Below are positions 28,763 to 39,268 of a stretch of DNA of 64,000 bases, piece by piece. The DNA is from Tersicoccus mangrovi (lineage in GTDB: Bacteria; Actinomycetota; Actinomycetes; Actinomycetales; Micrococcaceae): NCBI RefSeq assembly GCF_036881825.1, contig NZ_JBAJMW010000001.1, positions 496,001-560,000 on the forward strand, read 5' to 3'. Position 1 is the stretch's first letter. The number at the start of each line of letters is the position of its first letter. A model generated the notes under the pieces. The model saw only the letters and a list, made by a program, of their open reading frames with translations. It did not search any database and was not told the DNA's origin. A program made the position numbers and the translations under genes.

Positions 28763-29959
28763 TCAGGGGCGGCCGGCGGGGGTGACGACCTGGCGGCCGC
28801 GCTGCCAGACGGCCCACGTCAGGGGCATGCCGGGCCGGTAGGCCAGGTGCACGGCGGACGGGGCGTCGAGGACCTGCAGGTCGGCGCGGGCGCCCACGGC
28901 CAGGCGCCCGGCGGCGGGCCGGTCGGCGGTCCCGACGTCGCGCCGCAGGGCCTTCGCGCCACCGAGCGTGGCGGCCGTGACCGCCTCCTCGACGGTCAGG
29001 CCCATCTGCAGCACGGCGGTCGCGACGCAGAACGCCATCGACGTCGTCCAGCTCGTGCCGGGGTTGGCGTTGGAGGCGATCGCGACGGTGGCCCCGGCGT
29101 CGAGCAGCCGGCGGGCCGGGGCGAGCGGGGCCCGGGTCGAGAGGTCGCACGCGGGGAGAACGGTGGCCACGGTGTCCGAGGCCGCGAGCGCCGCGACGTC
29201 GTCGTCGGTGACGTGGTTGACGTGGTCCACCGAGGCCGCGCCGACCTCGACGGCCAGCGCGACGCCCCCGCCGGGGCCGAGCTGGTTGCCGTGCACGCGC
29301 AGCCCGAGGCCGGCCTCGCGGCAGGCGGTGAGCACGCGGCGGGACTGCTCGACGGTGAACGCCCCGCGTTCGCAGAACACGTCCGCCCAGCGCACGTGCG
29401 GGGCGACGGCGTCGAGCATGGGCCCGCACACGGTGTCGACGTAGGCGTCCGGGTCGAGTCCGTCGGGCACCAGATGGGCCCCGAGGAAGGTGACGTCCTC
29501 GACGTGGGCGGCGGCGATCCGCGCGCTGCGGGCCTCGTCCGGCACGGTGAGGCCGTACCCGGTCTTGGTCTCCAGGCTTGTGGTGCCCCCGGCCAGCGCC
29601 TCCCGCACCCGGGCGGCGACCAGGGCATCGAGCCGGGCGTCGTCGGCGGCACGGGTGGCATCGGTGGTCACGGCGATACCCCCGGCCTCGTACGCCTGCC
29701 CGGCCATCCGGGCGGCGAACTCGGCGGCCCGGTCCCCGTCGAACACAAGGTGGGTGTGCGAGTCGACCCAGCCCGGGAGCACGGCCCGGCCGCCGACGTC
29801 GACGGCCGTATCGGCCGCCGGCGCGCCGGACGCGGGCCCGACCCACGCGATCCGATCGCCCTCGATCACGAGCGCGGCGTCGCGGAACGTGCCGAACTCG
29901 TCGTCGACCGTCGTCAGCTCCGCGATGCCGGTGACGAGCGTCGAGGCGGGACCGGACAT
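28763..29959 (-). CDS. hutI: Imidazolonepropionase HutI
   Basis: 398 aa amidohydrolase opening imidazolone propionate to formiminoglutamate. Metal ligands visible in DSHTHLVFDGDR, then GLRVHGNQLGPGGG (His), SVDHVNHV (His) and SNANPGTSW in the place of the usual SDxNPG metal-binding aspartate loop. That Asp-to-Asn change is notable, though some actinobacterial HutI read similarly (recall). Two bp after hutU, so tightly coupled. Confidence 0.93.
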   Translation of the reverse strand: MSGPASTLVTGIAELTTVDDEFGTFRDAALVIEGDRIAWVGPASGAPAADTAVDVGGRAVLPGWVDSHTHLVFDGDRAAEFAARMAGQAYEAGGIAVTTDATRAADDARLDALVAARVREALAGGTTSLETKTGYGLTVPDEARSARIAAAHVEDVTFLGAHLVPDGLDPDAYVDTVCGPMLDAVAPHVRWADVFCERGAFTVEQSRRVLTACREAGLGLRVHGNQLGPGGGVALAVEVGAASVDHVNHVTDDDVAALAASDTVATVLPACDLSTRAPLAPARRLLDAGATVAIASNANPGTSWTTSMAFCVATAVLQMGLTVEEAVTAATLGGAKALRRDVGTADRPAAGRLAVGARADLQVLDAPSAVHLAYRPGMPLTWAVWQRGRQVVTPAGRP

Positions 29960-29961
29960 GC

Positions 29962-31713
<1,752 letters not shown>

Positions 31714-31845
31714 GGTCATCTCTCCTGGTACTCGACGGCGGTGCGATGCCGCGCGGGGTCGGGACGTCGACCGGGCCGACCGGGCCCGGGACTGCCTCCA
31801 TGGCACCACGCCGGCAACACCGTGAACCGTCGCCGCCGCGCCTTC

Positions 31846-31863
31846 TGTCCGGGATCCCGGACA
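31846..31863. promoter_or_regulatory. 18-bp perfect palindrome upstream of hutUIH
   Basis: TGTCCGGGATCCCGGACA is self-complementary over 18 bp. A 15/18 match lies in the iclR-hutG intergenic region (32705-32722). The pair marks a probable operator of the hut regulator, positioned about 130 bp before hutU and just past the end of iclR. Confidence 0.65.
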
Positions 31864-31900
31864 CGCTCGGCAGTCCTGCTCGGGCCCAGACGGGCCCCGT

Positions 31901-32677
31901 TCAGGTGGTCCGCGGACTCCCGTGCAGCCGGGTCGAGAGCGCATCGGCGGTCCGGCGCAGTTCGTCGACCAGCGCCCGGCGTCGCTCCTCGTCCACGCGG
32001 TGGGAGAGGAAGGTCAGGGCGACGCCGGCCACCGGCAGGCCCCGGTGGTCGTGAGCGGCGACGGCGACCGAGGCGAACTCGGGCGTGACGTCCCCTTCCT
32101 CGACGGCCCACCCGCGCGCGCGGGTCCGGTCGAGCTCGGCGCGGAGCCGGCTGGGCGTCGTGATCGTCGTGTGCTCCCACCGGGTCGAGAAGGCGTCGCG
32201 ATTGGGGTAGAGCGCCCTCACCTGGGCCGGCGGCAGATCGGCGAGCATCGAGCGGCCGCTCGCGGTCAGATGCGCGGGGATCCGCACCCCCACGTCGGTC
32301 ACGAGCGACGGGCGGCCCGCCGCTCGCTCCTCCACGACGTAGACGACGTCGCGCGCGTGCAGCAGGGCGAGGTGGGCGTTCTCCCCGACGGCGTCGACGA
32401 GCGCGCGCAGCAGGGGCGCCCCCAGACGGGCCATCGGGTCGTGCCGCACCCACGCCGAGGACAGCTCGAACGCCGCGATGCCCAGCCCGTAGATCCGCTC
32501 CTCCGGCAGGTGCGTCACGAACCCCTCGTCGATCATGACGGCGAGCAGGTGGTAGACGGTCGACCGGGGCAGGTCGAGGGCCACGCCGATCGACGCGGCC
32601 GACACCGGCCCGCGCCGGCTGGCGAGGAAGCGCAGCATGCGCAGCGTGTTGGTCGCCGCGGGGACCTTCGAATCCAT
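31901..32677 (-). CDS. IclR-family transcriptional regulator of histidine utilisation
   Basis: 258 aa. N-terminal winged helix (residues 8-60: NTLRMLRFLASRRGPVSAASIGVALDLPRSTVYHLL with key LPRSTVYHLL) and the C-terminal IclR effector domain (YGLGIAAFELSS, HLTASGRSMLADLP, VEEGDVTPEFASVAV). Sitting between hutU and hutG, with the same palindrome on both sides, it is the likely hut repressor or activator. Start at ATG 32677; ATG 32686 is possible. Ligand probably urocanate or histidine (inferred). Confidence 0.88.
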   Translation of the reverse strand: MDSKVPAATNTLRMLRFLASRRGPVSAASIGVALDLPRSTVYHLLAVMIDEGFVTHLPEERIYGLGIAAFELSSAWVRHDPMARLGAPLLRALVDAVGENAHLALLHARDVVYVVEERAAGRPSLVTDVGVRIPAHLTASGRSMLADLPPAQVRALYPNRDAFSTRWEHTTITTPSRLRAELDRTRARGWAVEEGDVTPEFASVAVAAHDHRGLPVAGVALTFLSHRVDEERRRALVDELRRTADALSTRLHGSPRTT

Positions 32678-32704
32678 GGACCGCATCTCCCGCCTCTCGT
32701 CCCC

Positions 32705-32722
32705 TGTCCGGGATCTCAGACG
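32705..32722. promoter_or_regulatory. Second hut operator-like site between iclR and hutG
   Basis: TGTCCGGGATCTCAGACG matches the palindrome at 31846-31863 in 15 of 18 positions. A further dyad GTGTC-N10-GACAC follows at 32731-32750. Both lie in the 99-bp divergent gap, so one regulator could control iclR and hutG. Confidence 0.55.
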
Positions 32723-32776
32723 ATACCGCCGTGTCCGGTCGCGGTGACACCGGTCCCGGCAACGGAGAATCGCAGC

Positions 32777-33754
32777 ATGAGCCCCGACGCCCCTGACTCC
32801 CCCTGGCACGGCCGCACCGACGGCGCCGGCCCCGAGCACCGGCGCTGGCACGAGGTGGTCCGGCGCCCTGCGCCCGACGGGACGATGCCGGCGGCCGAGC
32901 GGGGCGTCGCCCTCGTGGGCTTCGCCAGTGACGAGGGCGTGCGGCGCAACCAGGGGCGGACCGGGGCGGCCGCGGGGCCGGACGCGCTGCGCCGCGCGCT
33001 GGCACCGCTCGCCCTGCACACCGACGTCCCGATCGTCGACGCCGGCACGGTGACGGTCGACGGCACGGATCTGGAGGGCGGCCAGGACCGCCTCGCCGAC
33101 CGGGTGGCGGTGGCCCTGGACGCGCACGACCTCGTCGTCGTGCTCGGCGGCGGCCACGAGACGGCGTGGGGCAGCTACCTGGGCCGCGCGCGCAGCACCC
33201 GCCTCGGCGGGACGGGACAGCCTGATTCTCGCGTCGGTGTGCTCAACCTCGACGCCCACTTCGACCTGCGCACCGCCGACGCCCCGTCTTCGGGCACCCC
33301 GTTCCGGCAGATGGCCGACGCGGACCGCGCCGCCGGCCGCGCCTTCCGGTACACCGTCCTCGGCATCAGCGAGCCGTCCAACACCCGCGCCCTGTTCGAC
33401 ACCGCGGCCGACCTCGGTGTGCAGTACCTGACGGACGAGCAGTGCACGACGGCGAATCTGCCGGCGGTGCTGGCGACCGTCGACGCGCTCCTGGCCGACG
33501 TCGACGTCGTGCACCTGAGCATCGACCTGGACGTGCTCCCCGCCGCGGTGGCCCCCGGCGTCAGCGCCCCGGCCGGCTACGGCGTGGCCCTCGAGGTGAT
33601 CCATACCGTCTGCCGGCACGTGGCCGCGAGCGGCAGGCTCGCGCTCGTCGACGTCGTCGAGCTGCTGCCCGCGCTCGATATCGACCAGCGCACCGCCCGC
33701 ACCGCCGCCCGGCTGATCACGACCCTGGTGCACGAGGCCGCGGCCGCGTCCTGA
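32777..33754 (+). CDS. hutG: Formimidoylglutamase HutG
   Basis: 325 aa ureohydrolase-fold manganese enzyme splitting N-formiminoglutamate into glutamate and formamide. The two metal-binding stretches GGGHETAWGSY, NLDAHFDLR and SIDLDVLP carry the conserved His and Asp ligands; the pattern is arginase-like but the hut context fixes the substrate. ATG 32777 with GGAG upstream. No HutF is present, so the pathway runs by direct FIGLU hydrolysis. Divergent from iclR. Confidence 0.93.
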   Translation: MSPDAPDSPWHGRTDGAGPEHRRWHEVVRRPAPDGTMPAAERGVALVGFASDEGVRRNQGRTGAAAGPDALRRALAPLALHTDVPIVDAGTVTVDGTDLEGGQDRLADRVAVALDAHDLVVVLGGGHETAWGSYLGRARSTRLGGTGQPDSRVGVLNLDAHFDLRTADAPSSGTPFRQMADADRAAGRAFRYTVLGISEPSNTRALFDTAADLGVQYLTDEQCTTANLPAVLATVDALLADVDVVHLSIDLDVLPAAVAPGVSAPAGYGVALEVIHTVCRHVAASGRLALVDVVELLPALDIDQRTARTAARLITTLVHEAAAAS

Positions 33755-33814
33755 GGGCGTGGTGTGCGCCACTCGGGTCGCGTGGGTGTCGTCAACGTGC
33801 GGTTGACTGGTGGC

Positions 33815-34423
33815 ATGAACCCTGCCGTCACCGTGTCGATCACGCGCGTCGTCGACCCCTCCCGGCTGCGCCAGGTGGAGGTGTGGGCGCGTGCCGGCCA
33901 GGACCTGGCCCGCCACTTCCCCGGCTACCTCGGGTCGGGCTGGATCCAGTCGCAGGAGTCGGCCGACCGGTGGCACATGCTCTACCGGTTCAGCAGCGAG
34001 CGCACCCTGCGGGTGTGGGAGGAGTCGCCCGAGCGCCTCTGGTGGATGAACACGGCCGAGGGCATGGTCCAGCACGACCGGGAGCAGCGCCGCACCGGCA
34101 TCGAGGGCTGGTTCGAGGAGCCTGCGGACGGAATCGTCGCCGAGCCGCTCCGCACGCCGCCGCGCTGGAAGCAGATGATCAGCATCTTCGTCGTGTTCTT
34201 CCCCGTCAGCCTGGCCCTGCAGTGGTTGATGAGCCCGGTGATCGGGGGCTGGGTGCTGCCGTTGCGGGTGCTGGCGTCCACGGTGGTCGCCGTGCCGTTG
34301 ATGACGTACTTCTTCCTGCCCTGGAGCACGCGCGTGCTGTCCCCGTGGCTGCATGCGCCCCGCCGCGCGAGGACGTCCTCTCGGCCGAGCACGGTGGAGG
34401 GCCCGGAATCATCAGCACTATGA
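33815..34423 (+). CDS. ABM-domain (antibiotic biosynthesis monooxygenase-like) membrane-anchored protein
   Basis: 202 aa. N-terminal dimeric alpha-beta-barrel domain of the ABM type (VTVSITRVVDPSRL, FPGYLGSGWI, YRFSSERTLRVWEES). Two hydrophobic helices follow (ISIFVVFFPVSLALQWLM and LPLRVLASTVVAVPLMTYF), so the domain is tethered to the membrane. This domain arrangement recurs in bacteria as an uncharacterised antibiotic biosynthesis monooxygenase-like protein. No cofactor motif is visible. Confidence 0.75.
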   Translation: MNPAVTVSITRVVDPSRLRQVEVWARAGQDLARHFPGYLGSGWIQSQESADRWHMLYRFSSERTLRVWEESPERLWWMNTAEGMVQHDREQRRTGIEGWFEEPADGIVAEPLRTPPRWKQMISIFVVFFPVSLALQWLMSPVIGGWVLPLRVLASTVVAVPLMTYFFLPWSTRVLSPWLHAPRRARTSSRPSTVEGPESSAL

Positions 34424-34425
34424 TG
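34420..34425 (+). promoter_or_regulatory. -10 box of dps
   Basis: TATGAT, 5 of 6 to consensus, overlaps the last codon of the ABM-domain gene and lies about 60 bp before the dps ATG. Confidence 0.45.
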
Positions 34426-34486
34426 GTTTCGCAGAACGGCACGACGGTGCCGATCGTGAGTCGATGGTGAGGAGAGCAGTCCGAGC

Positions 34487-35035
34487 ATGGCAACGAACGA
34501 TGCGAAATTCACGGTTCCCGGCCTGAGCGTGGAGGACGGGCACAAGGTCGGGGAGCTGCTGCAGATCCGCCTGCACGCCCTGAACGACCTGCAGTTGACC
34601 CTCAAGCACGCCCACTGGAACGTCATCGGGCGCGACTTCATCGGGGTCCACGAGATGCTCGACCCGCAGATCGAACTGGTCCGCGGCTTCGTCGACGACC
34701 TTGCCGAGCGGATGGCCGCCCTGGGCGTGCCGCCGAACGGCCTGCCCGGTGACCTGGTGGCCCGGCGCACGTGGGAGGACTACTCCATCGGCCGTGCCAA
34801 CACCTCCGAGCACCTCGCGGCGCTCGACCTCGTCTACAACGGCGTGATCGAGGACCACCGCGCGGACATCCAGGTCCTCGACGACCTGGACCTGGTCACC
34901 CAGGACATGCTGATCGGCCAGGTGGCCGAGCTCGAGAAGTTCCAGTGGTTCATCCGGGCCCACCTGGAGAACACCGGCGGCGGCCTGCGCCACGAGGGCG
35001 CGACGACCGAGAAGGACGCCGCGGCGAAGGCCTGA
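34487..35035 (+). CDS. dps: Dps family DNA-protecting ferritin-like protein
   Basis: 182 aa. The Dps ferroxidase signature is visible: LTLKHAHWNVIGRDFIGVHE with the paired His/Asp/Glu, and later DLVTQDMLIGQVAELEKFQWF. Dps dodecamers bind iron and DNA in stationary phase or oxidative stress. C-terminal Lys-containing tail TTEKDAAAKA. ATG after GGTGAGGAGAG; strong hairpin follows. Own TATGAT -10. Confidence 0.93.
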   Translation: MATNDAKFTVPGLSVEDGHKVGELLQIRLHALNDLQLTLKHAHWNVIGRDFIGVHEMLDPQIELVRGFVDDLAERMAALGVPPNGLPGDLVARRTWEDYSIGRANTSEHLAALDLVYNGVIEDHRADIQVLDDLDLVTQDMLIGQVAELEKFQWFIRAHLENTGGGLRHEGATTEKDAAAKA

Positions 35036-35053
35036 TGCGCCCGACCCCCGCGA

Positions 35054-35087
35054 GGGCGGCGGCACCCGACGACGGGTGCCGCCGCCC
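35054..35087. terminator. Bidirectional hairpin after dps
   Basis: Perfect 14-bp stem (GGGCGGCGGCACCC / GGGTGCCGCCGCCC), 6-nt loop, between convergent dps and VOC genes; TTCGTCGTC follows. Confidence 0.85.
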
Positions 35088-35113
35088 TTCGTCGTCCGAC
35101 GGGCCAGGAGGGG

Positions 35114-35536
35114 TCAGGCGCCGGTGGCCGGCTCGATGCCGATCAGCCAGCGCAGCCCGTACCGGTCGCGCACCTGGCCGTCGACGGCGCCCCAGGCCCG
35201 CTCCTGCAGGTCGTCGAGCACCTGACCGCCCTCGGCGAGGGCCGCGAACCACGCGCGCAGCCGCGCGTCGTCCGTGCCGAGGATGGAGAGCATCATGCCG
35301 TCCATCCGCAGGCTCGCCTCTCCGGAGCCGGCATCCGCGCCGAAGACGGTCACGGGTCCGCGCAGCTCCCCGTGGGCGATGGCGTCGGCCGGCCCGTCGT
35401 CGCGTCCGAACTCCTCGTAGGTGTGCAGGACGAGGTCGCCGCCGAACGCCCGGTGGTAGAAGCCGAGGGCCTCCCGCGCCGTCGCCGGGAACAGGACGTA
35501 GACGCGGGGCCAGCCCTCCGCGACCTCGGCGGTCAT
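35114..35536 (-). CDS. VOC-family (PhnB-like) protein
   Basis: 140 aa, MTAEVAEGWPRVYVLFPATAREALGFYHRAFGG, HTYEEFGRDD, LRMDGMMLSILG, WGAVDGQVRDRYGLRWLIG: a PhnB-type glyoxalase-fold protein. Its ATG overlaps the stop of the DUF899 gene by 4 bp. Together with DUF899 it shares an operator with the VOC operon at 23 kb. Substrate unknown. Confidence 0.82.
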   Translation of the reverse strand: MTAEVAEGWPRVYVLFPATAREALGFYHRAFGGDLVLHTYEEFGRDDGPADAIAHGELRGPVTVFGADAGSGEASLRMDGMMLSILGTDDARLRAWFAALAEGGQVLDDLQERAWGAVDGQVRDRYGLRWLIGIEPATGA

Positions 35537-36243
35537 CGGGTCGCCTGCCCGCCGGGCTCGCCGGCACCGTCGTACTCGTCGTGGCGGCGGTTCCGCATGA
35601 ACGACTCGGTCTGCGGCCAGCCCGGAGGCGAGTCCTCCCAGTCCTTCTGCCGCCCCCACACGGTGCGGTCGAGGTAGCCGGCGAGCGCGCTGAGCGGTTC
35701 GACGCCCCGCCCCTCGGTGGCGAAGGTGAGGTAGACGTCCTGCCCGTCGCGCACGTAGAAGCTGACGCCGGGGTACTCGCCGTCGTCCCGGGTCCAGCCC
35801 CAGTCCCGGTTGTAACCGCTGTTCCCGGACGAGACCCACGGCACCGTCCAGCCCATCCGCCGGCTGTATGCGGTCAGCTTCTCCACCGGCGCCGCCGAGA
35901 TCCGCGCCCACGCGATGTCGTACGGCCCGAAGTGGGCCAGGTGGGGGACGTTGTCGGCGAGGTTGGAGCAGGACGGGCAGCCCGCGTCCCACGCCGGGTC
36001 GAACATGAAGTTCTGCACGATCAGCTGGCGCCGGCCGGCGAAGAGCTCCAGCAGCGTCACGGGCCCGTCCGGTCCGTCGAACGTGTAGGCGGGCATCGGT
36101 GTCATCGGCAGGCGGCGGCGGGCGGCGCTGACCTCGTCACCGAGACGCGTCCACGCCTTCTCCCGCTCCAGGTGGTCCTGGCGGCGCTGCTCCCAGGTGT
36201 CACGGTCGACGATCTCGGGCAGCGCAGGGGCGGTGGTCGTCAT
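35533..36243 (-). CDS. DUF899 thioredoxin-like family protein
   Basis: 236 aa. DUF899 features: QRRQDHLEREKAWTRLGDEVSAARRRLPM, YTFDGPDGPVTLLELFAGRRQLIVQNFMF, a CPSC motif (DAGCPSCSNLAD) and NRDWGW...GVSFYVRDGQDVYLTF. The fold is thioredoxin-like with a CXXC, but redox function is unproven. Start at ATG 36243. An inverted repeat operator sits 15 bp upstream and covers the predicted transcription start. Confidence 0.87.
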   Translation of the reverse strand: MTTTAPALPEIVDRDTWEQRRQDHLEREKAWTRLGDEVSAARRRLPMTPMPAYTFDGPDGPVTLLELFAGRRQLIVQNFMFDPAWDAGCPSCSNLADNVPHLAHFGPYDIAWARISAAPVEKLTAYSRRMGWTVPWVSSGNSGYNRDWGWTRDDGEYPGVSFYVRDGQDVYLTFATEGRGVEPLSALAGYLDRTVWGRQKDWEDSPPGWPQTESFMRNRRHDEYDGAGEPGGQATR

Positions 36244-36257
36244 GGGTCCTCCCGACA

Positions 36258-36280
36258 CGATGTGAACAACGTCCACATCG
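36258..36280 (-). promoter_or_regulatory. Operator-like inverted repeat upstream of DUF899-VOC
   Basis: CGATGTG-N9-CACATCG, the same arms and spacing as at 23246-23268, sharing also the next three bases AAC. On the minus strand TAGGCT (36282-36287) and TTGTCG (36304-36309, 16-nt spacer) form the promoter immediately upstream. Confidence 0.6.
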
Positions 36281-36350
36281 AGCCTAGGTCGCGGTCGGCG
36301 GGCCGACAAGAGCTGCTGCGCCCGTACAGACGCCCGTCAGTGCAGTGCCG

Positions 36351-38246
36351 TCAGTGCAGCGTCGTCAGCGTTCCCCAGCCGTGACCGATGATCGGCCCGG
36401 AGGTGACCTGGCCGCCCGCCAGCGCGTAGTAGCGCAGCGACCCGTCGTCGAACCGGACCAGCAGGCCCGTGCTGCCCGGGAACGCGAATCCGTTCACCAC
36501 GGTCATGCTCAGGGCGTGCTGCCACCCGGTGCCGATCACGGTGGACCCGGGTACGAACCGGCCGGCGCCGTCGCTGCGGTAGAGCCGCAGCGTGCCGTCG
36601 GCCCCGCGGGTGACGAGGTCGCTGTGCCCGTTGCCGTCGGCGTCGACCATCACGGTCTCGACGGCGGGCCACGAGGCGACGACGACCACGCCCGAGGTCA
36701 GCCCGGTCCCGGCGGCGTTGGCGTAGTACACGAGCTGGCCGGCCGGGCTCTTCGCCAGCATCCCCGGGAAGCGGGCGCCGTCGAGCCAGGTGCCCGGGAT
36801 CAGCTGGTACCCGTCCCACCCGCGCCCGATGGTCGTGGCCGGCGCGAAGCCGCCGCCGTTGTACCCGGGATAGAGCCGCAGATCCCCGCCGGCGAAGGAG
36901 GCGACGACGTCGAACGTGCCGTCGCCGTTCCAGTCGACCGTCGCACCCGCGTGCAGCGTGCTCCAGCCGGACCCGATCCGGCGGGCGGGCAGGACGGCGC
37001 CGTGGCCGGTGGCGCCGTAGTCGAGCAGGTCACCGGTCGAGGAGCGGGCGATCAGGTCCCCCGCGCTCGGAATGGTGGGGCTGCCACTGGTCGCCTTGGT
37101 GCGCGTGACGATCAGGGCGGCCTGGTTGACCTTCGCGGCGAACGCAGCGTCGACCTTCGCCCGCGCGAGCACCGCGTCGTACATCTGGGCGGTCATGGTG
37201 GAGCTCCCGCACAGCACCATGGTGCCGCCCGCGTTGATGAAGTTCTGGGCGCGCTGGGCGGGCGTCCAGGCGGCGACCTGCTTCGCGTTGCACAGGTCGT
37301 CCGAGACGATGACGCCGGTGAACCCGAGGTCGGAACGCATCATGCCGGTGACCACGGTGGGCGAGAACGCGGCCGGGTTCGCCGCGTCGATGCGGCTGTA
37401 GTAGGCGGTCGAGACCATCATCCAGCGGGCGCCGGCCGCGACGTGGTCCCGGAAGGGCTGCGGGTAGGGGTCGGTGCGGGTGGTCTGCGTGTCCGTGACC
37501 CCGGACGTCGTGTCGGTGTTGCCGGTGACCCGGCCGAGGCCCGGGAAGTGCTTGGGCGTGGCGGCGACGCCCGCGTCCGTCATCCCGGCTGCGAAGGCCC
37601 GCGACTTCGCCGAGACCAGCGCGGGCGTGTACCCGTACTGCCGCGAGAAGGCGCCGATCGGCGCGTTGTACGGGGCGAAGGCGGCGCTCGGGACGGTGTC
37701 CGCCACGGGGGCGAGGTCCACGGAGACCCCCGCGAGGAGCAGCTGCCGGCCCCAGGCCGCGGCCGAGGTGCGCAGCGTCGCGTCGTCCCACGTGCCCTGC
37801 GTGAGCGCTCGCGGGATCGTGGAGAAGCCGGGGCCGCTGAGCACCTGGACGGCGCCGCCCTCCTGGTCGGTGGAGACGGCGAGCCGGTACCCGCCCGTCG
37901 AGGCGCCGGCCGTGGCCTGCAGGGTGCGCGTGACCGTCGCGGTCGCACCGACGCCGGCGCTGCTGCGCCCGCTGAGCATGACGTTGCCGACATGGCGGTC
38001 CCGGATCAGGGCGGTGACCGCGGGGTCGACGGCGCTCGCACCGTTGGAGACCATGAACAGCTGCCCGACCCGCTGCTCGAGGGACAACCGGCCGATCAGG
38101 TTGCCCGAGGTGGGGATGACGCTCGCCGTCGCCGGCGTCGCCGTGGCGAGCACGAGCACCATGGCCAGCACGCCGGCGGTGCGTCGCACCGTCCGTCTCG
38201 ATCGCCCCGTCGTCACCGACCGCGCCGTTCTCGTCAACCGCCCCAT
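36351..38246 (-). CDS. Secreted GH3 family (NagZ-like) protein with C-terminal VCBS/FG-GAP-type domain
   Basis: 631 aa. Signal peptide near residues 1-42 (RTAGVLAMVLVLATATPATA). Residues about 50-370 are a glycoside hydrolase family 3 barrel: LSLEQRVGQLFMV, VSTDQEGGAVQVL, TPKHFPGLGRVTGNTD and the nucleophile aspartate in GVIVSDDLCN. The NagZ Asp-His dyad motif is not evident; the loop reads NTDTTSG. The C-terminal part is a VCBS/FG-GAP-like beta-propeller (DWNGDGTFDVVASF, DADGNGHSDLVTRGADG). Likely a cell-wall amino-sugar hydrolase or a catalytically altered relative. Confidence 0.8.
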   Translation of the reverse strand: MGRLTRTARSVTTGRSRRTVRRTAGVLAMVLVLATATPATASVIPTSGNLIGRLSLEQRVGQLFMVSNGASAVDPAVTALIRDRHVGNVMLSGRSSAGVGATATVTRTLQATAGASTGGYRLAVSTDQEGGAVQVLSGPGFSTIPRALTQGTWDDATLRTSAAAWGRQLLLAGVSVDLAPVADTVPSAAFAPYNAPIGAFSRQYGYTPALVSAKSRAFAAGMTDAGVAATPKHFPGLGRVTGNTDTTSGVTDTQTTRTDPYPQPFRDHVAAGARWMMVSTAYYSRIDAANPAAFSPTVVTGMMRSDLGFTGVIVSDDLCNAKQVAAWTPAQRAQNFINAGGTMVLCGSSTMTAQMYDAVLARAKVDAAFAAKVNQAALIVTRTKATSGSPTIPSAGDLIARSSTGDLLDYGATGHGAVLPARRIGSGWSTLHAGATVDWNGDGTFDVVASFAGGDLRLYPGYNGGGFAPATTIGRGWDGYQLIPGTWLDGARFPGMLAKSPAGQLVYYANAAGTGLTSGVVVVASWPAVETVMVDADGNGHSDLVTRGADGTLRLYRSDGAGRFVPGSTVIGTGWQHALSMTVVNGFAFPGSTGLLVRFDDGSLRYYALAGGQVTSGPIIGHGWGTLTTLH

Positions 38247-38376
38247 TGCGATCCACCCCTTTTCGGTCGCCAGCCACAGGCTACGCGCTGCCGCCACCGG
38301 CGGACGACGGGCGAGACGGCGATTCGGTAACGGTCCCGCATCCGCCCCGGTCCCGCGGTCACCTAGAGTCGCTCCC

Positions 38377-39246
38377 ATGAACGAGCCGACCGCCACCCCC
38401 GCCGTTGCCCGTGAGCGCGCCTTCGCGCAGGTCGACGTCTTCACTGCCGAGCCCTACCGCGGCAACCCGGTGGCCGTCGTGCTGGACGCCGAGGGCCTGG
38501 ACGAGGCCACCATGCGCCGGTTTGCCGCGTGGACGAACCTCTCGGAGACGACGTTCGTCCTGCCGCCCACGGACCCGGGCGCCGACTACCGGCTGCGGAT
38601 CTTCACGCCCGCCGAGGAGTTACCGTTCGCGGGCCACCCGACGCTGGGGAGCGCGCAGGCGTGGCTCGCCGCCGGCGGCGGACCGCGCGACCCCGACGGC
38701 GACCTGATCCAGGAGTGCGCGGCCGGGCTGATCCGGATCCGCCGCGACGGCGGCCGGCTGGCCTTCGCCGCCCCGCCGACGATCCGGTCCGGCCCGGTCG
38801 ACCGGCAGACGCTGGACCGGGTCGTCGCGGGCCTGCGGATCACCCCGGACCAGGTCGTGGCCTCCCGCTGGGTCGACAACGGACCCGGCTGGGTGGGCGT
38901 CCTGCTGCCCGACGCTGTGACGGTCCGCGAGCTCGAGCCGGACGGCGCCGTCCTCGGGGACCTGAAGGTGGGCGTCGCCGGGCTCGAACCGGCCGGTGGA
39001 CCGACGCAGCTCGAGGTGCGCGCGTTCGCGGCCGGAGCCGGCATCGCGGAGGACCCCGTCACCGGCAGCCTCAACGCCTCCCTGGCCCAGTGGCTGATCG
39101 CCGACGGGGTGCTCCCCCGGTCCTACGTCGCTGCGCAGGGCACCGTGATCGGCCGGGCCGGCCGGGTGCACGTGACCGCGGACGGCGACGACGTGTGGGT
39201 CGGCGGCGACGCGGTCCCGTGCATCCGGGGCGCGGTCCTGATCTGA
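38377..39246 (+). CDS. PhzF family isomerase/epimerase-like protein
   Basis: 289 aa. PhzF fold with AQVDVFTAEPYRGNPVAVVLD, NLSETTFVLPP (catalytic Glu), ELPFAGHPTLGSA and EDPVTGSLNASLAQWL. The DAP-epimerase-like family includes phenazine PhzF but most members have unknown substrates, and no phenazine genes occur here. TAGAGT (38364-38369) ends 7 bp before the ATG and no Shine-Dalgarno is present: probably leaderless. Confidence 0.85.
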   Translation: MNEPTATPAVARERAFAQVDVFTAEPYRGNPVAVVLDAEGLDEATMRRFAAWTNLSETTFVLPPTDPGADYRLRIFTPAEELPFAGHPTLGSAQAWLAAGGGPRDPDGDLIQECAAGLIRIRRDGGRLAFAAPPTIRSGPVDRQTLDRVVAGLRITPDQVVASRWVDNGPGWVGVLLPDAVTVRELEPDGAVLGDLKVGVAGLEPAGGPTQLEVRAFAAGAGIAEDPVTGSLNASLAQWLIADGVLPRSYVAAQGTVIGRAGRVHVTADGDDVWVGGDAVPCIRGAVLI

Positions 39247-39268
39247 CCCGGGATACCCCGGAGTCCGG

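Noticed and set aside
38377..39246. Phenazine biosynthesis from the PhzF-like gene
   Set aside because: No other phz genes nearby; PhzF homologues are widespread with other roles.
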